Both the position numbers and the translations under genes were made by a program. A stretch of 64,000 nt of DNA from Oscillospiraceae bacterium (GTDB lineage Bacteria; Bacillota; Clostridia; Oscillospirales; Oscillospiraceae), in contig JAFTFT010000040.1 of NCBI GenBank assembly GCA_017458335.1, positions 1 to 64,000 on the forward strand. The letters run 5' to 3'. This document shows, piece by piece, positions 44,066-52,845 of this stretch; position 1 is the first letter of the stretch, and every line of letters begins with the position of its first letter. The notes below the pieces were generated by a model. It was not told the origin of the DNA. It did not search any database and worked only from the letters and a program-made list of their open reading frames with translations.

Positions 44066-44641
44066 ATGGCGACAGGAACAAAGGAAGCATTGGCCTCGGC
44101 GCTGCGCCAGATGATGACGGTGAAGCCGATCGACAAGGTCACGGTGAAGGATATTGTGGAGATCTGCGGGGTGAACCGTCAGACTTTCTACTACCACTTT
44201 GATGATGTGGACGATCTGCTGGAATGGGTGTTTGAACAGGATTCGGACCGCGTGTTCCCGAGAGAGGTTGTCTATGACCGCTGGATGGAGGACATGATGG
44301 GGTACTTCGACTATCTGGTCTCCAACAGCGCGTTCACGCTGAACGTGTATAACTCCAACAGCCGGCTCTACATGCTGCGCTATCTGAAGGCGCGGATGGA
44401 AAGCTGCATCCGGAGTTTTGCGGAGATCGCCTCGGAGGGGAAGAACATCGACAGGCAGGACTTTGAGTTCGTGGTGGAGTTCTATGCCAACTGCGCCATC
44501 GGCTTCATTTCCCAGTGGATGGACATGGGGATGCAGCTTCCGAAGGAGATCACGAGAGAGCGGATTCTACGGGTGATGGATCAGAGCGTCGAAAACATTC
44601 TGGGGCGATTCACCAACCCGAAATACAAGCCGCTGTACTGA
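44066..44641 (+). CDS. TetR/AcrR family regulator (DhaS-like)
   Basis: A 191-residue regulator. The helix-turn-helix is VTVKDIVEICGVNRQTFYYHF (residues about 26-46), the classical TetR_N pattern. The C-terminal domain, with FYANCAIGFISQWMDMGMQ near residue 143, resembles the TetR_C group of DhaS-like activators. The ligand is unknown. It faces the activase gene convergently and diverges from hypA, so its direct target is unclear; autoregulation is the default guess. AAGGGGG precedes the ATG. Confidence 0.85.
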   Translation: MATGTKEALASALRQMMTVKPIDKVTVKDIVEICGVNRQTFYYHFDDVDDLLEWVFEQDSDRVFPREVVYDRWMEDMMGYFDYLVSNSAFTLNVYNSNSRLYMLRYLKARMESCIRSFAEIASEGKNIDRQDFEFVVEFYANCAIGFISQWMDMGMQLPKEITRERILRVMDQSVENILGRFTNPKYKPLY

Positions 44642-44658
44642 GAAACCGGATATGATTA

Positions 44659-44687
44659 CAGATCCCCCGCCGCCGGCGGGGGATCTG
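44659..44687. terminator. GC hairpin between tetR and the activase gene
   Basis: A perfect 13-bp stem (44659-44671 with 44675-44687) with a GCC loop, followed by CTTTTC. It is shared by convergent genes and belongs to the same GC-core hairpin family. Confidence 0.72.
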
Positions 44688-44691
44688 CTTT

Positions 44692-47600
44692 TCAGCCAAG
44701 GCGGCGTTTGGCTTCCGAGAGCATGAGCTTGATGCGGTTGAGCTGGTTGACCTCACTGGCGCCGGGGTCATAGTCCACCGCGGCGATGTTCGCGAAGGGA
44801 TAGGTCCGGCGCAGGGCCTTGATGACGCCCTTGCCGACGACGTGGTTGGGCAGACAGGCAAAGGGCTGGATACAGACGATGTTCTCGACACCCTCAGTGA
44901 GAAGCTCGGCCATCTCGCCGGTGAGGAACCAGCCTTCGCCGTACTGGTTCCCGAGGGAAAGGAAGGGCTTGGCAAGTTCGGCGATCTTTTCGATGGGCAT
45001 GGGCGGCCGGAAGCGCCGGCTCTCATCCAGCGCCTTCAGCGCCGGCGCGCGCAGGGCGCGGATCGCCCGAACGCCGAACCAGGCCGCCGCGGAAGCGGTC
45101 CAGGGCTTCCCGAGGAACTTGTGCTTATAGTCGTTGTTATAGACGCAGTAGTTGAGAAAGTCCATCAGGTCGGGCACCACCGCCTCGGCGCCCTCCTGCT
45201 CCAGAAGGTCGACCAGGTGGTTGTTGGCAAGGGGCATGTACTTGACGAGAATTTCGCCCACGACCCCGACCCGGGGTTTTCGATGGGTCTCGTCGATGGG
45301 AAGATGGTCAAAGCGCTGCACGATCTCGCGGCAGAGGGCGGCGTAGGTCTCGCGGCTCTTTCCGGTAAGCGCGGCGACACAGCGCTCCCGCAGGGCCGCA
45401 TGCAGCGCGTTGGCAGAGCCCGGGCTGCGCTCATAGGGGCGGACCCGGTACAGACAGCGCAGGAAGAGATCACCGAAGACGATGGCCCTGCCGAGGGCAA
45501 GAATCAGGGGCGCGGAAAGCCGGAAGCCCTCGTTCTTTTCCATGCCGTTGGCGTTGAGGGAGATGACGGGAATGTGCGAGAGGCCGGCCTTGTCAAGGGC
45601 ACGGCGGATAAAACTGACATAGTTGCTGGCCCGGCAGCAGCCCCCGGTCTGCGACATGATGATCGCAAGGCGGCCGGTGTCATAGTCGCCGGAGAGCACG
45701 GCCTGCATGATCTGGCCCACCACCGTGATGGCGGGGAAGCAGGCGTCGTTGTTGACGTAGCGCAGCCCGGTGTCGATGGCGCTGCGGTTGTCGTTGGAGA
45801 GCACGACCATGTTGTAGCCGTGGCTGCGGAAGACCGGTTCGAGCAGGTCAAAGTGGATCGGGCTCATCTGCGGGGCGAGAATGGTATAGCCGTCCTGCCG
45901 CATTCCCTCGGTAAACTCCGCCCGCTGATAGGCCACCTTCTGCGGATGGGAGACGATATGGCGCTCCTTCCGCATGTTCATGGCGGCGAGCAGGCTGCGG
46001 ATGCGGATCCGGGCGGCGCCGAGGTTATTGACCTCGTCGATCTTCAGAACGGTGTAGAGCTTGCCGCTGTTTTCAAGGATTTCGCTGACCTGGTCGGTGG
46101 TCACGGCGTCCAGGCCGCAGCCGAAGGAGTTGAGCTGGATGAGCTCAAGGTCCTCATGGCGGGCGACGAATTCCGCGGCGGTATAGAGACGGGAGTGATA
46201 GACCCACTGGTCTGTGACACGGATGGGCCGCTCGGGGTTGAAGTCGATGGGGAGGCTGTCCTCGGTGAGCACCGTGAGCCCGAAGCCCGCGATCATCTCC
46301 GGGATGCCGTGGTTGATCTCCGGGTCGATGTGATAGGGGCGGCCGGCGAGGACGATGCCGCGGCCGTGAGCGGCTTCCATCTCCTGCAGGACCCGCGCGC
46401 CTTCCCGGCGGATGTCCTCCTTGGCGCGAAGCTGCTCGGCCCAGGCGCGATGCGCCGCTTCCCGGACGTCGGACTCCGGAATCTGCCAGTGCTCGGCAAA
46501 GAAGGGAACGAGGCGGTCGGCGGCGGTCTTCTCATCGGTCATGGCGATGAAGGGCCGGAGGTAGCGGATCTCCTTGTCGGCAACGTCCTCGACGTTGTTC
46601 TTGAGGTTCTCGGCATAGGAGACGACGATGGGGCAGTTGAAGTGGTTCTGGGCGTCGCGGGTCTCCTGGTGCTCATAGAACACGCAGGGGTGGAAGATGG
46701 TGCGGATGCCGCGGTCGATGAGCCACTGGATGTGCCCGTGGGAGAGCTTGGCGGGGTAGCACTCGGACTCGGACGGAATGGAGTCCATGCCGCGCTCATA
46801 AAGCTTCCGGGAGGAGAAGGGGGAGAGCTCCAGACGGAAGCCCAGCTCCCGGAAGAGCACCGCCCAGAAGGGATAGTCCTCATAGATCCCGAGCACGCGG
46901 GGGATGCCGACCGTCCCGCGGGGCGCATCGTCCGGCTTCAGCGGCGCATAGGCGAAGAGCCGCTTGCGCTTGTAATCCACCAGGTTGGGGGCCTTTTTCG
47001 CCGCAGCCTCGTCGCCGAGGCCCCGCTCACAGCGGTTCCCGGTGATGTGCTTCCGGCCGCCGGGGAAGGTGTTGACGGTGAGAAGGCAGTTGTTCTGGCA
47101 GCGGCCGCAGTGGCGGGTCTCGGTGCTGTACCGAAGGTTCAGCAGGTCCTCTTTTGACAAAAGGCTGCCGGCCTGACCGGTATAATGGGCACGGGCGATC
47201 AGCGCGGCGCCGAAGGCACCCATGATCCCGGCGATGTCCGGGCAGACGACCTGAACCCCGGCGATCTCTTCAAACGCGCGGAGCACGGCTTTGTTATAGA
47301 AGGTGCCGCCCTGCACGACGATGCGGGAGCCGAGCTCCGAGGGATCGGTGAGCTTGATGACCTTGTAGAGGGCGTTCTTGATGACCGAATACGCCAGCCC
47401 CGCCGAGATGTCCCGGACGGAGGCGCCTTCCTTCTGGGCCTGCTTGACGTTGGAGTTCATGAAAACGGTGCAGCGCGTGCCGAGATCCACGGGATTTTCG
47501 GCAAAGAGCGCCTCCCGGGCGAAGCCCTCGGCGGTATAGCCGAGGGAGTTGGCAAAGTTTTCCAGGAAGGAACCACAGCCGGAGCTGCAGGCCTCGTTGA

Positions 47601-48939
47601 GCAGGACGCTCTCCACCGAGCCGTGACGCAGGCGGATGCACTTCATGTCCTGGCCGCCGATGTCCAGCACGCAGTCGACCTCCGGGTCGAAGAAGGCCGC
47701 GGCGGTGCAGTGGGCGATGGTCTCGACCTCACCCTCGTCGAGGTTGAAAGCGGTTTTGAGAAGCTGCTCCCCGTAGCCGGTGGAGCAGGAGCGCACGATA
47801 TGCGCGTCCTCCGGAAGGCCGGCAAAGAGCTCGCTCATGGCGCGCACCGCCGTGCGGACCGGGTCGCCGTGGTTGTTCGAATAGAAGGAGAAGAGAAGCT
47901 CCCCGTCCTTCCCGATGAGGGCGAGCTTGGTGGTGGTGGAGCCGGCGTCGATGCCGAGGAAGCAGTCGCCGCGGGCGCTCCGGAGCTCCCCCTTCGGGAC
48001 GACGGCCCGGGCGTGCCGGGCACAGAATTCGTCATAGCGCGCCTGGGAGGAGAAGAGCGGCGGAAGCCGCTTGAGTTCAAACGCGGTCTGAACGCCGCTG
48101 CGCAGCCGGTCGATCAGGACGCCGATCTCCACCGGTTCGGCCGAGGCCGCGCCGGGAACCGTCCCCGCCCGGAGCTCCAGCGCGGCGCCCTGGGCGGCGA
48201 AGAGATGCGAATCCGGCGGGTCGACGACCTGCTCCGGCGTCAGGCGCAGCGTGCGTATAAACGCCTTTTTGAGCTCCGGAAGGAAATGCAGCGGGCCGCC
48301 GAGAAAGGCGACGTTGCCGCGGATCGGACGGCCGCAGGCGAGCCCGGAGATGGTCTGGTTGACCACGGCCTGAAAGATGGAGGCGGCAAGATCGGCGGTC
48401 GCCGCGCCCTCGTTGATGAGCGGCTGAATATCGGTCTTGGCGAAGACGCCGCAGCGGGCCGCGATGGGATAGATCTGGGTCGCCTGTCCGGCGGCGCGGT
48501 TGAGGCCCTCGGCGTCGGTCTGGAGCAGGGAGGCCATCTGGTCGATGAAGGAGCCGGTGCCGCCGGCGCAGACGCCGTTCATGCGCTCCTCCGGTGAGCC
48601 GGAGAAGTAGATGATCTTGGCGTCCTCGCCGCCGAGCTCGATGGCGACGTCCGTCCCGGGAAAGCGCGTGCGCAGCGCCGTGGCGACGGCGACGACCTCC
48701 TGCACGAAGGGGATCTCCAGCGCGCGGGAGAGACCCAGCGCGCCGGAGCCGGTAATCCCGGCGAGAAGCGCGCAGTCGCCGACCCGCTCCCGCGCATCGG
48801 AGAGCAGATCGGCCAGCGTCTCGCGGGTATGCGCGCAGTGACGCCTGTATTCTTCATAGATGCGGCTTCCGGTTTCGTCCAGAAGCACGAGCTTGACGGT
48901 GGTGGAGCCGATGTCGATGCCGGCATGGCAGAGCTGCAT
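44692..48939 (-). CDS. 2-hydroxyacyl-CoA dehydratase activase, giant fusion
   Basis: A 1415-residue protein. Two ASKHA ATPase domains: residues 5-255 (GIDIGSTTVKLVLLD; Cys in GVCAGGTGSFIDQM and RCGVFAKTD) and 325-580 (GIDAGSTTTKLALIG; Cys in NEACSSGCGSFLENFA and RCTVFMNSN). These Cys resemble the [4Fe-4S] ligands that bridge the activase dimer, so one chain may mimic the dimer. Then a DUF2229 region (about 660-900, with SESECYPAKLSHGH) and an HgdB-like region (about 1000-1330, with TGGCCRASNYVSF). Such fusions are common in anaerobes. Which substrate is activated is unknown; no dehydratase subunits are adjacent. Confidence 0.9.
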   Translation of the reverse strand: MQLCHAGIDIGSTTVKLVLLDETGSRIYEEYRRHCAHTRETLADLLSDARERVGDCALLAGITGSGALGLSRALEIPFVQEVVAVATALRTRFPGTDVAIELGGEDAKIIYFSGSPEERMNGVCAGGTGSFIDQMASLLQTDAEGLNRAAGQATQIYPIAARCGVFAKTDIQPLINEGAATADLAASIFQAVVNQTISGLACGRPIRGNVAFLGGPLHFLPELKKAFIRTLRLTPEQVVDPPDSHLFAAQGAALELRAGTVPGAASAEPVEIGVLIDRLRSGVQTAFELKRLPPLFSSQARYDEFCARHARAVVPKGELRSARGDCFLGIDAGSTTTKLALIGKDGELLFSFYSNNHGDPVRTAVRAMSELFAGLPEDAHIVRSCSTGYGEQLLKTAFNLDEGEVETIAHCTAAAFFDPEVDCVLDIGGQDMKCIRLRHGSVESVLLNEACSSGCGSFLENFANSLGYTAEGFAREALFAENPVDLGTRCTVFMNSNVKQAQKEGASVRDISAGLAYSVIKNALYKVIKLTDPSELGSRIVVQGGTFYNKAVLRAFEEIAGVQVVCPDIAGIMGAFGAALIARAHYTGQAGSLLSKEDLLNLRYSTETRHCGRCQNNCLLTVNTFPGGRKHITGNRCERGLGDEAAAKKAPNLVDYKRKRLFAYAPLKPDDAPRGTVGIPRVLGIYEDYPFWAVLFRELGFRLELSPFSSRKLYERGMDSIPSESECYPAKLSHGHIQWLIDRGIRTIFHPCVFYEHQETRDAQNHFNCPIVVSYAENLKNNVEDVADKEIRYLRPFIAMTDEKTAADRLVPFFAEHWQIPESDVREAAHRAWAEQLRAKEDIRREGARVLQEMEAAHGRGIVLAGRPYHIDPEINHGIPEMIAGFGLTVLTEDSLPIDFNPERPIRVTDQWVYHSRLYTAAEFVARHEDLELIQLNSFGCGLDAVTTDQVSEILENSGKLYTVLKIDEVNNLGAARIRIRSLLAAMNMRKERHIVSHPQKVAYQRAEFTEGMRQDGYTILAPQMSPIHFDLLEPVFRSHGYNMVVLSNDNRSAIDTGLRYVNNDACFPAITVVGQIMQAVLSGDYDTGRLAIIMSQTGGCCRASNYVSFIRRALDKAGLSHIPVISLNANGMEKNEGFRLSAPLILALGRAIVFGDLFLRCLYRVRPYERSPGSANALHAALRERCVAALTGKSRETYAALCREIVQRFDHLPIDETHRKPRVGVVGEILVKYMPLANNHLVDLLEQEGAEAVVPDLMDFLNYCVYNNDYKHKFLGKPWTASAAAWFGVRAIRALRAPALKALDESRRFRPPMPIEKIAELAKPFLSLGNQYGEGWFLTGEMAELLTEGVENIVCIQPFACLPNHVVGKGVIKALRRTYPFANIAAVDYDPGASEVNQLNRIKLMLSEAKRRLG

Positions 48940-49172
48940 GAGTGATCACCTGCTGAATAGAATCTTGCAAAAGGGTCAGAAAAAAGGGAAAAGAAAAAAA
49001 GAAAAGCTGAGCATATCCGGATATACCCAGCTTTTGTATCATGACTGTGAAAAATCGTATGGCTGCTCAAAAGATATTATAGTGTTTTTCCTTAAAAGAA
49101 TGTGAAAAACCTATGAACTTCAAAAAGTTTAACGATTTCTTTGCGCCCCTCCGGGAGAGCGGACCGGCGGTC

Positions 49173-50252
49173 TCAGCGGCCGACGATCAGAAGCTCGGTC
49201 TTCGGGGCGCGGGTGATCACCTCGCTGCCGCCGGCGCGCAGGATCATGACATCCTCGATCCGGACGCCGAAGCGGCCGGGAATGTAGATGCCGGGCTCGG
49301 CGCTGCAGACGCTGTTTTCGGGCATGAGGGCCTGGCCGCGGGGATTGGCAAAGGGCGGTTCGTGAATGTCCAGGCCGAGGCAGTGGCCGAAGCCGTGGCC
49401 GAAGTATTCACCGAAGCCCGCTTCCGTGATGACCGCGCGGGCAGCGCCGTCAATCTCACTGCCGGGGATTCCGGCTCTGCCGGCGGCGATGCCGGCCAGC
49501 TGCGCCTTCAGGACGGTGTCATAGACCTGCTTCATCTCGTCCGTCGCCTCACAGAGCGCGACGGTGCGCGTCATGTCGCTGCAGTATCCGTTCTGCAGGC
49601 TGCCGAAGTCCATGGTGATGAAGTCCCCCGGCTGAAGCACGGTGTCGCCCGGGACACCGTGGGGCTTGCTGGTGTTCTTGCCGGTGACGACGATGGGGTC
49701 AAAGGAATTGCCCTCACTGCCAAAGCGGAGCATGCGGTAGACCAGCTCGGCGGCGACTTCCTTCTCGGTCATGCCGGGGCGGATGACCTGCAGGGTCTCT
49801 TCCAGGGCCTTCTCGCTGATCCGCTGGGCGGCGACCATGCTGCGCAGCTCTTCTTCGTCCTTCGAGGCGCGAAGCTCTTCCATGAGCGCCCCGGCGGGCT
49901 GAAGGCTCAGGCCGAGCAGGTGCTCGAGATTCGTATACTCGGCGTGGCTGAGCTTCCGGTCCTCGGCGGCGAGAGAAGAGAGCTTCTGCTCCGTAAGGAT
50001 CCGGCGGAGCAGACGCATCTTGGGGTGCGCGTTGTCATAGAGCAGCACCTCGGCGCAGCCGCCGGCCGCCGCTTCGGCCGCTTCGATGTAGCGGGAGTCG
50101 GTGATCAGCCAGGCCTTTTCCCGGGAGACCAGGACAAAGCCGTCCGTGAAGGGAAAGCCCGCGGCATAGCGCTGGTTCTTCTCGTCGGTCAGCAGAAGGG
50201 CGTCGAGCCCCTGGGAGTTGAGTTTTTTCTGAATTTGCAGAATGTGGTTCAT
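49173..50252 (-). CDS. Xaa-Pro aminopeptidase, M24B
   Basis: A 359-residue cytoplasmic aminopeptidase cleaving residues before proline. The creatinase N-terminal domain covers about 1-125. The pita-bread domain supplies the two-metal site: MDFGSLQNGYCSDMTRT (two Asp) near residue 213, GHGFGHCLGLDIHE (His) near 288, SAEPGIYIPG (Glu) near 316 and GVRIEDVMIL (Glu) near 330. All five ligands are present. It is the last gene of the comEA operon and overlaps the kinase gene by four bases. Confidence 0.93.
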   Translation of the reverse strand: MNHILQIQKKLNSQGLDALLLTDEKNQRYAAGFPFTDGFVLVSREKAWLITDSRYIEAAEAAAGGCAEVLLYDNAHPKMRLLRRILTEQKLSSLAAEDRKLSHAEYTNLEHLLGLSLQPAGALMEELRASKDEEELRSMVAAQRISEKALEETLQVIRPGMTEKEVAAELVYRMLRFGSEGNSFDPIVVTGKNTSKPHGVPGDTVLQPGDFITMDFGSLQNGYCSDMTRTVALCEATDEMKQVYDTVLKAQLAGIAAGRAGIPGSEIDGAARAVITEAGFGEYFGHGFGHCLGLDIHEPPFANPRGQALMPENSVCSAEPGIYIPGRFGVRIEDVMILRAGGSEVITRAPKTELLIVGR

Positions 50253-51640
50253 ATACCGGTTTCCTCCGATGTGGGCCGGGGAAAGCTCACGATGAAAACG
50301 GAGCCCTGCGGCCTGTTATTTCCAACGCGGATGCTGCCGCCGTAGGCGGTCACCGCGTCGTGTACGATGCTCAGTCCCAGGCCGCTGCCGCCGCTCTGGC
50401 GGGAGCGGGCCTTGTCCACCCGATAGAAGCGGGTGAAGATGTTGAGGCGGTCCTCTTCCGGAATGCCGATGCCGGTGTCCTCGACGCTCAGGTGGACCGC
50501 ACTTTCGTCCTGGGACAGGCGGACGGTGACGCTCCCGTTCGGGACGTTGTACTTGACGGCGTTTTCCACAAGATTGAAGACGATGCGCTCCATGTCCTCC
50601 CGGCTTGCCATTACGACACAGCCGTCGTCCAGATGAGAGGCGAGGCTGACCCGGCGGTCACGGGCCAGCGGCGCGAGGGCGGAGAGCGTGTCCAGAGCGA
50701 CCTGCTTGAGATCGACCGGCTCCGGAACCGCCTGGATATCATCGTCCATTCGGGAGAGCACCAGGAGCTTTTCCGTCGTGCGCTCCAGGCGGTCGCTCTC
50801 GGTGCGGATGTCCGTGACAAACTCCCGGACCGTTCCAGGATCCATATCTTCGGTCTGCAGGATGCTGTCGGAGAGCAGGCGAATGGAGGCGAGCGGCGTC
50901 TTGAGCTCGTGCGAGGCGTCGGAGACGAAGCGCCGGCGCTGGGCCTCGTTGGCCTCCAGCTTCTCGGTCAGGGTGTTGAATTCCTGTGCAAGCTCGCTGA
51001 TCTCGTCACTGCCGGTCACCTCGTGGCGGTAGGCGTAGTCCCCGCCGGCGACGATGCTCATGCTGCGTGTGAGGTCGTTCAGGCGGCGCAGAACCAACCA
51101 GGAGAAGGTCATCGCCAGCAGCAGAACCAGAGCGCCGATCATCAGAGAGAGAATTGCAATCCGCTCCCGGACGGTGAGAAGCAGGCGCGCCAGATCCCGG
51201 TCATTTTCATACAGCGCCACGGCGCCGCGAAGCCCCTCCCGGGCGGCGATGGGGACAGCGACGCTGCTGATGAAGTCCGTTCCGGTCAGAGCGGTCTGAA
51301 AGGCCGTCTCACCCCGGAGCGCGGTCTGCAGATCCTCCGGGGCAAAGCGGCCTTCGCCGTCGTCATAGATCGTACTGCCGTCCGCGTCCAGCACGGTGAT
51401 CCGGTCAAAGTTGTCCAGATCCAGCGCGCCGATGATCCGGGAGACTTCCTCCTCCGTCAGCCGCTCAGGCCCGGCCAGCGCCGAGGAAACGGCCGAGGCC
51501 TGGCTGGTGAGGGAACTGCGCTTCTCCTGGAACATGGTCCCGCGGGAAGAGGCGACGGGATAGAGATTCAGCAGGAGGATCAGCACCAGCAGGATCGCCA
51601 GAATGAAGAGAATGAATTTGAAACGGATGGAATGTGTCAT
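50249..51640 (-). CDS. Sensor histidine kinase, PhoR-like
   Basis: A 463-residue membrane kinase. First membrane segment about residues 9-27, extracytoplasmic sensor about 28-155, second membrane segment about 160-182, HAMP, then the HisKA box VSDASHELKTPLASIRL (phosphorylated His), N box NLVENAVKYN, G1 VEDTGIGIPEEDR and G2 SGGSGLGLSIV. It pairs with the response regulator whose stop lies four bases upstream. The sensor domain is PAS/Cache-like in size; signal unknown. PhoR- or cell-wall-stress-type function is possible. Confidence 0.92.
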   Translation of the reverse strand: MTHSIRFKFILFILAILLVLILLLNLYPVASSRGTMFQEKRSSLTSQASAVSSALAGPERLTEEEVSRIIGALDLDNFDRITVLDADGSTIYDDGEGRFAPEDLQTALRGETAFQTALTGTDFISSVAVPIAAREGLRGAVALYENDRDLARLLLTVRERIAILSLMIGALVLLLAMTFSWLVLRRLNDLTRSMSIVAGGDYAYRHEVTGSDEISELAQEFNTLTEKLEANEAQRRRFVSDASHELKTPLASIRLLSDSILQTEDMDPGTVREFVTDIRTESDRLERTTEKLLVLSRMDDDIQAVPEPVDLKQVALDTLSALAPLARDRRVSLASHLDDGCVVMASREDMERIVFNLVENAVKYNVPNGSVTVRLSQDESAVHLSVEDTGIGIPEEDRLNIFTRFYRVDKARSRQSGGSGLGLSIVHDAVTAYGGSIRVGNNRPQGSVFIVSFPRPTSEETGI

Positions 51641-51644
51641 GGCA

Positions 51645-52349
51645 TCAGGCGGACGGCGGGGCGGGACGGAGATAATACCCGACGCCCCACTTGGTCAGGA
51701 GCAGTTCCGGCCGGGCCGGATGGAGCTCCAGCTTCTCGCGCAGGCGGCGGATATGGACATCCACCGTACGCGAATCCCCGAGATAGTCATAGCCCCAGAC
51801 GAGATCCAGAAGCTTTTCCCGGCTGTAGACCTTGCCGGGGTTCTGCATCAGAAAGAGCATGAGGTCGAATTCCTTCATGGTCAGGACCACCTCGGCGCCG
51901 TCCTTAAAGGCGGCCCGGCGGGAGACGGATAGCGCGACATGCCCGCAGCGGAGCAGATCCGGCGCCTCTTCGGCAACCACGGCGGCGCTCAGGCCGGAGC
52001 GGCGCAGCAGCGCGCGGACCCTGGCCTTCAGCTCGAGAATGTCGAAGGGCTTGGTGACGTAGTCATCCGCCCCGGACTCGAAGCCCAACAGAAGGTCGCT
52101 GCGCTCACTGCGGGCGGTCAGCATGATGATGGGCACGGAGGAGAAGCTTCGGATCTCCTGACAGGCCTGCAGGCCGTCCTTCTCCGGCATCATGAGGTCG
52201 AGGATAATCAGCCCGTAGGCGGTGCGCCGGGCCATCTCCACGGCCGTAGCCCCGTCATAGCAGCAGTCGACTTCATAGCCCTCGTTTTCGAGATTGAACT
52301 TGATGCCCTTGACCAGAGGGCGCTCGTCGTCAACGACCAGGATCTTCAT
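51645..52349 (-). CDS. OmpR/PhoB-family response regulator
   Basis: A 234-residue regulator with a receiver domain (acidic pair VVDDE at 5-9, phospho-acceptor Asp51 in IILDLMMPEKDG, Lys in DDYVTKPFDI) and a C-terminal winged helix (VYSREKLLDLVWGYDYLGDS, RTVDVHIRRLREKLE). Cognate partner of the adjacent kinase. Its start overlaps the comEA end by 20 bases, so translation is coupled. Confidence 0.94.
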   Translation of the reverse strand: MKILVVDDERPLVKGIKFNLENEGYEVDCCYDGATAVEMARRTAYGLIILDLMMPEKDGLQACQEIRSFSSVPIIMLTARSERSDLLLGFESGADDYVTKPFDILELKARVRALLRRSGLSAAVVAEEAPDLLRCGHVALSVSRRAAFKDGAEVVLTMKEFDLMLFLMQNPGKVYSREKLLDLVWGYDYLGDSRTVDVHIRRLREKLELHPARPELLLTKWGVGYYLRPAPPSA

Positions 52350-52689
52350 CGGTGCTCAACCCTCCCACATAGACATAGTCCCGAAGCCCGGCGAGCGTCT
52401 TTTCGCCGATGCCGGGCACGTTCTGCAGTTCTTCGACCGTACGGAAGCCGCCGTGCTCCTCCCGCCAGGAGACGATCGCCTCGCTCAGCACCGGGCCGAT
52501 GCCGGGAAGCTGGCGAAGCTCCGCGCTGTCGGCACGGTTCAGATCGACACGCTGTTCCTCCGCGGCGGTGCGCCGGTCCGGATGGACGGAAACGCCCGCC
52601 GGCGCAAAGCACAGGGTCCGGAAAAACACAAAGAGAAAGAAACCTGCCGATGCCAGCAGAGCCAGAAACAGGGCGGTGCGTTTTTTCAT
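52330..52689 (-). CDS. ComEA-like helix-hairpin-helix protein
   Basis: A 119-residue protein. An N-terminal membrane segment (about residues 6-26) is followed by a short basic linker, then the double helix-hairpin-helix VDLNRADSAELRQLPGIGPV and ELQNVPGIGEKTLAGL. In competent bacteria ComEA binds incoming DNA at the membrane surface; no comEB or comEC is present here. It is shorter than Bacillus ComEA, lacking the oligomerisation domain. The ATG at 52689 has GGAGA eight bases upstream. First gene of a four-gene operon with the two-component system. Confidence 0.82.
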   Translation of the reverse strand: MKKRTALFLALLASAGFFLFVFFRTLCFAPAGVSVHPDRRTAAEEQRVDLNRADSAELRQLPGIGPVLSEAIVSWREEHGGFRTVEELQNVPGIGEKTLAGLRDYVYVGGLSTDEDPGR

Positions 52690-52711
52690 GGACGGCGTCT
52701 CCAAAAAACCG

Positions 52712-52740
52712 TTGCAATTCCAACAGCTAAACTTTATAAT
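52712..52740 (+). promoter_or_regulatory. Promoter of the D,D-carboxypeptidase gene
   Basis: TTGCAA (52712-52717), 17 bases, perfect TATAAT (52735-52740), with predicted start near 52747 and a leader of about 100 bases. Confidence 0.7.
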
Positions 52741-52845
52741 ATAAACTTGATACTGCTTTCAAGCGGATCCGTATTCAGATCCGTGCTGCGTTCGTGTCAT
52801 CCTGCTGATATCATACCACATTCTTGGAACAAACGGGAGTATAAA

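Noticed and set aside
44842..48597. Very long open frames on the plus strand opposite the activase gene (over 770 and 470 codons)
   Set aside because: They are antisense to a clearly conserved protein, have no recognisable domains, and arise from the high GC and third-position bias. No ribosome sites of note.
52294..52845. N-terminal extension of the D,D-carboxypeptidase frame by 184 codons
   Set aside because: The extension is antisense to comEA and the response regulator and lacks a start site; a signal peptide and GGGAG mark 52846 as the start.
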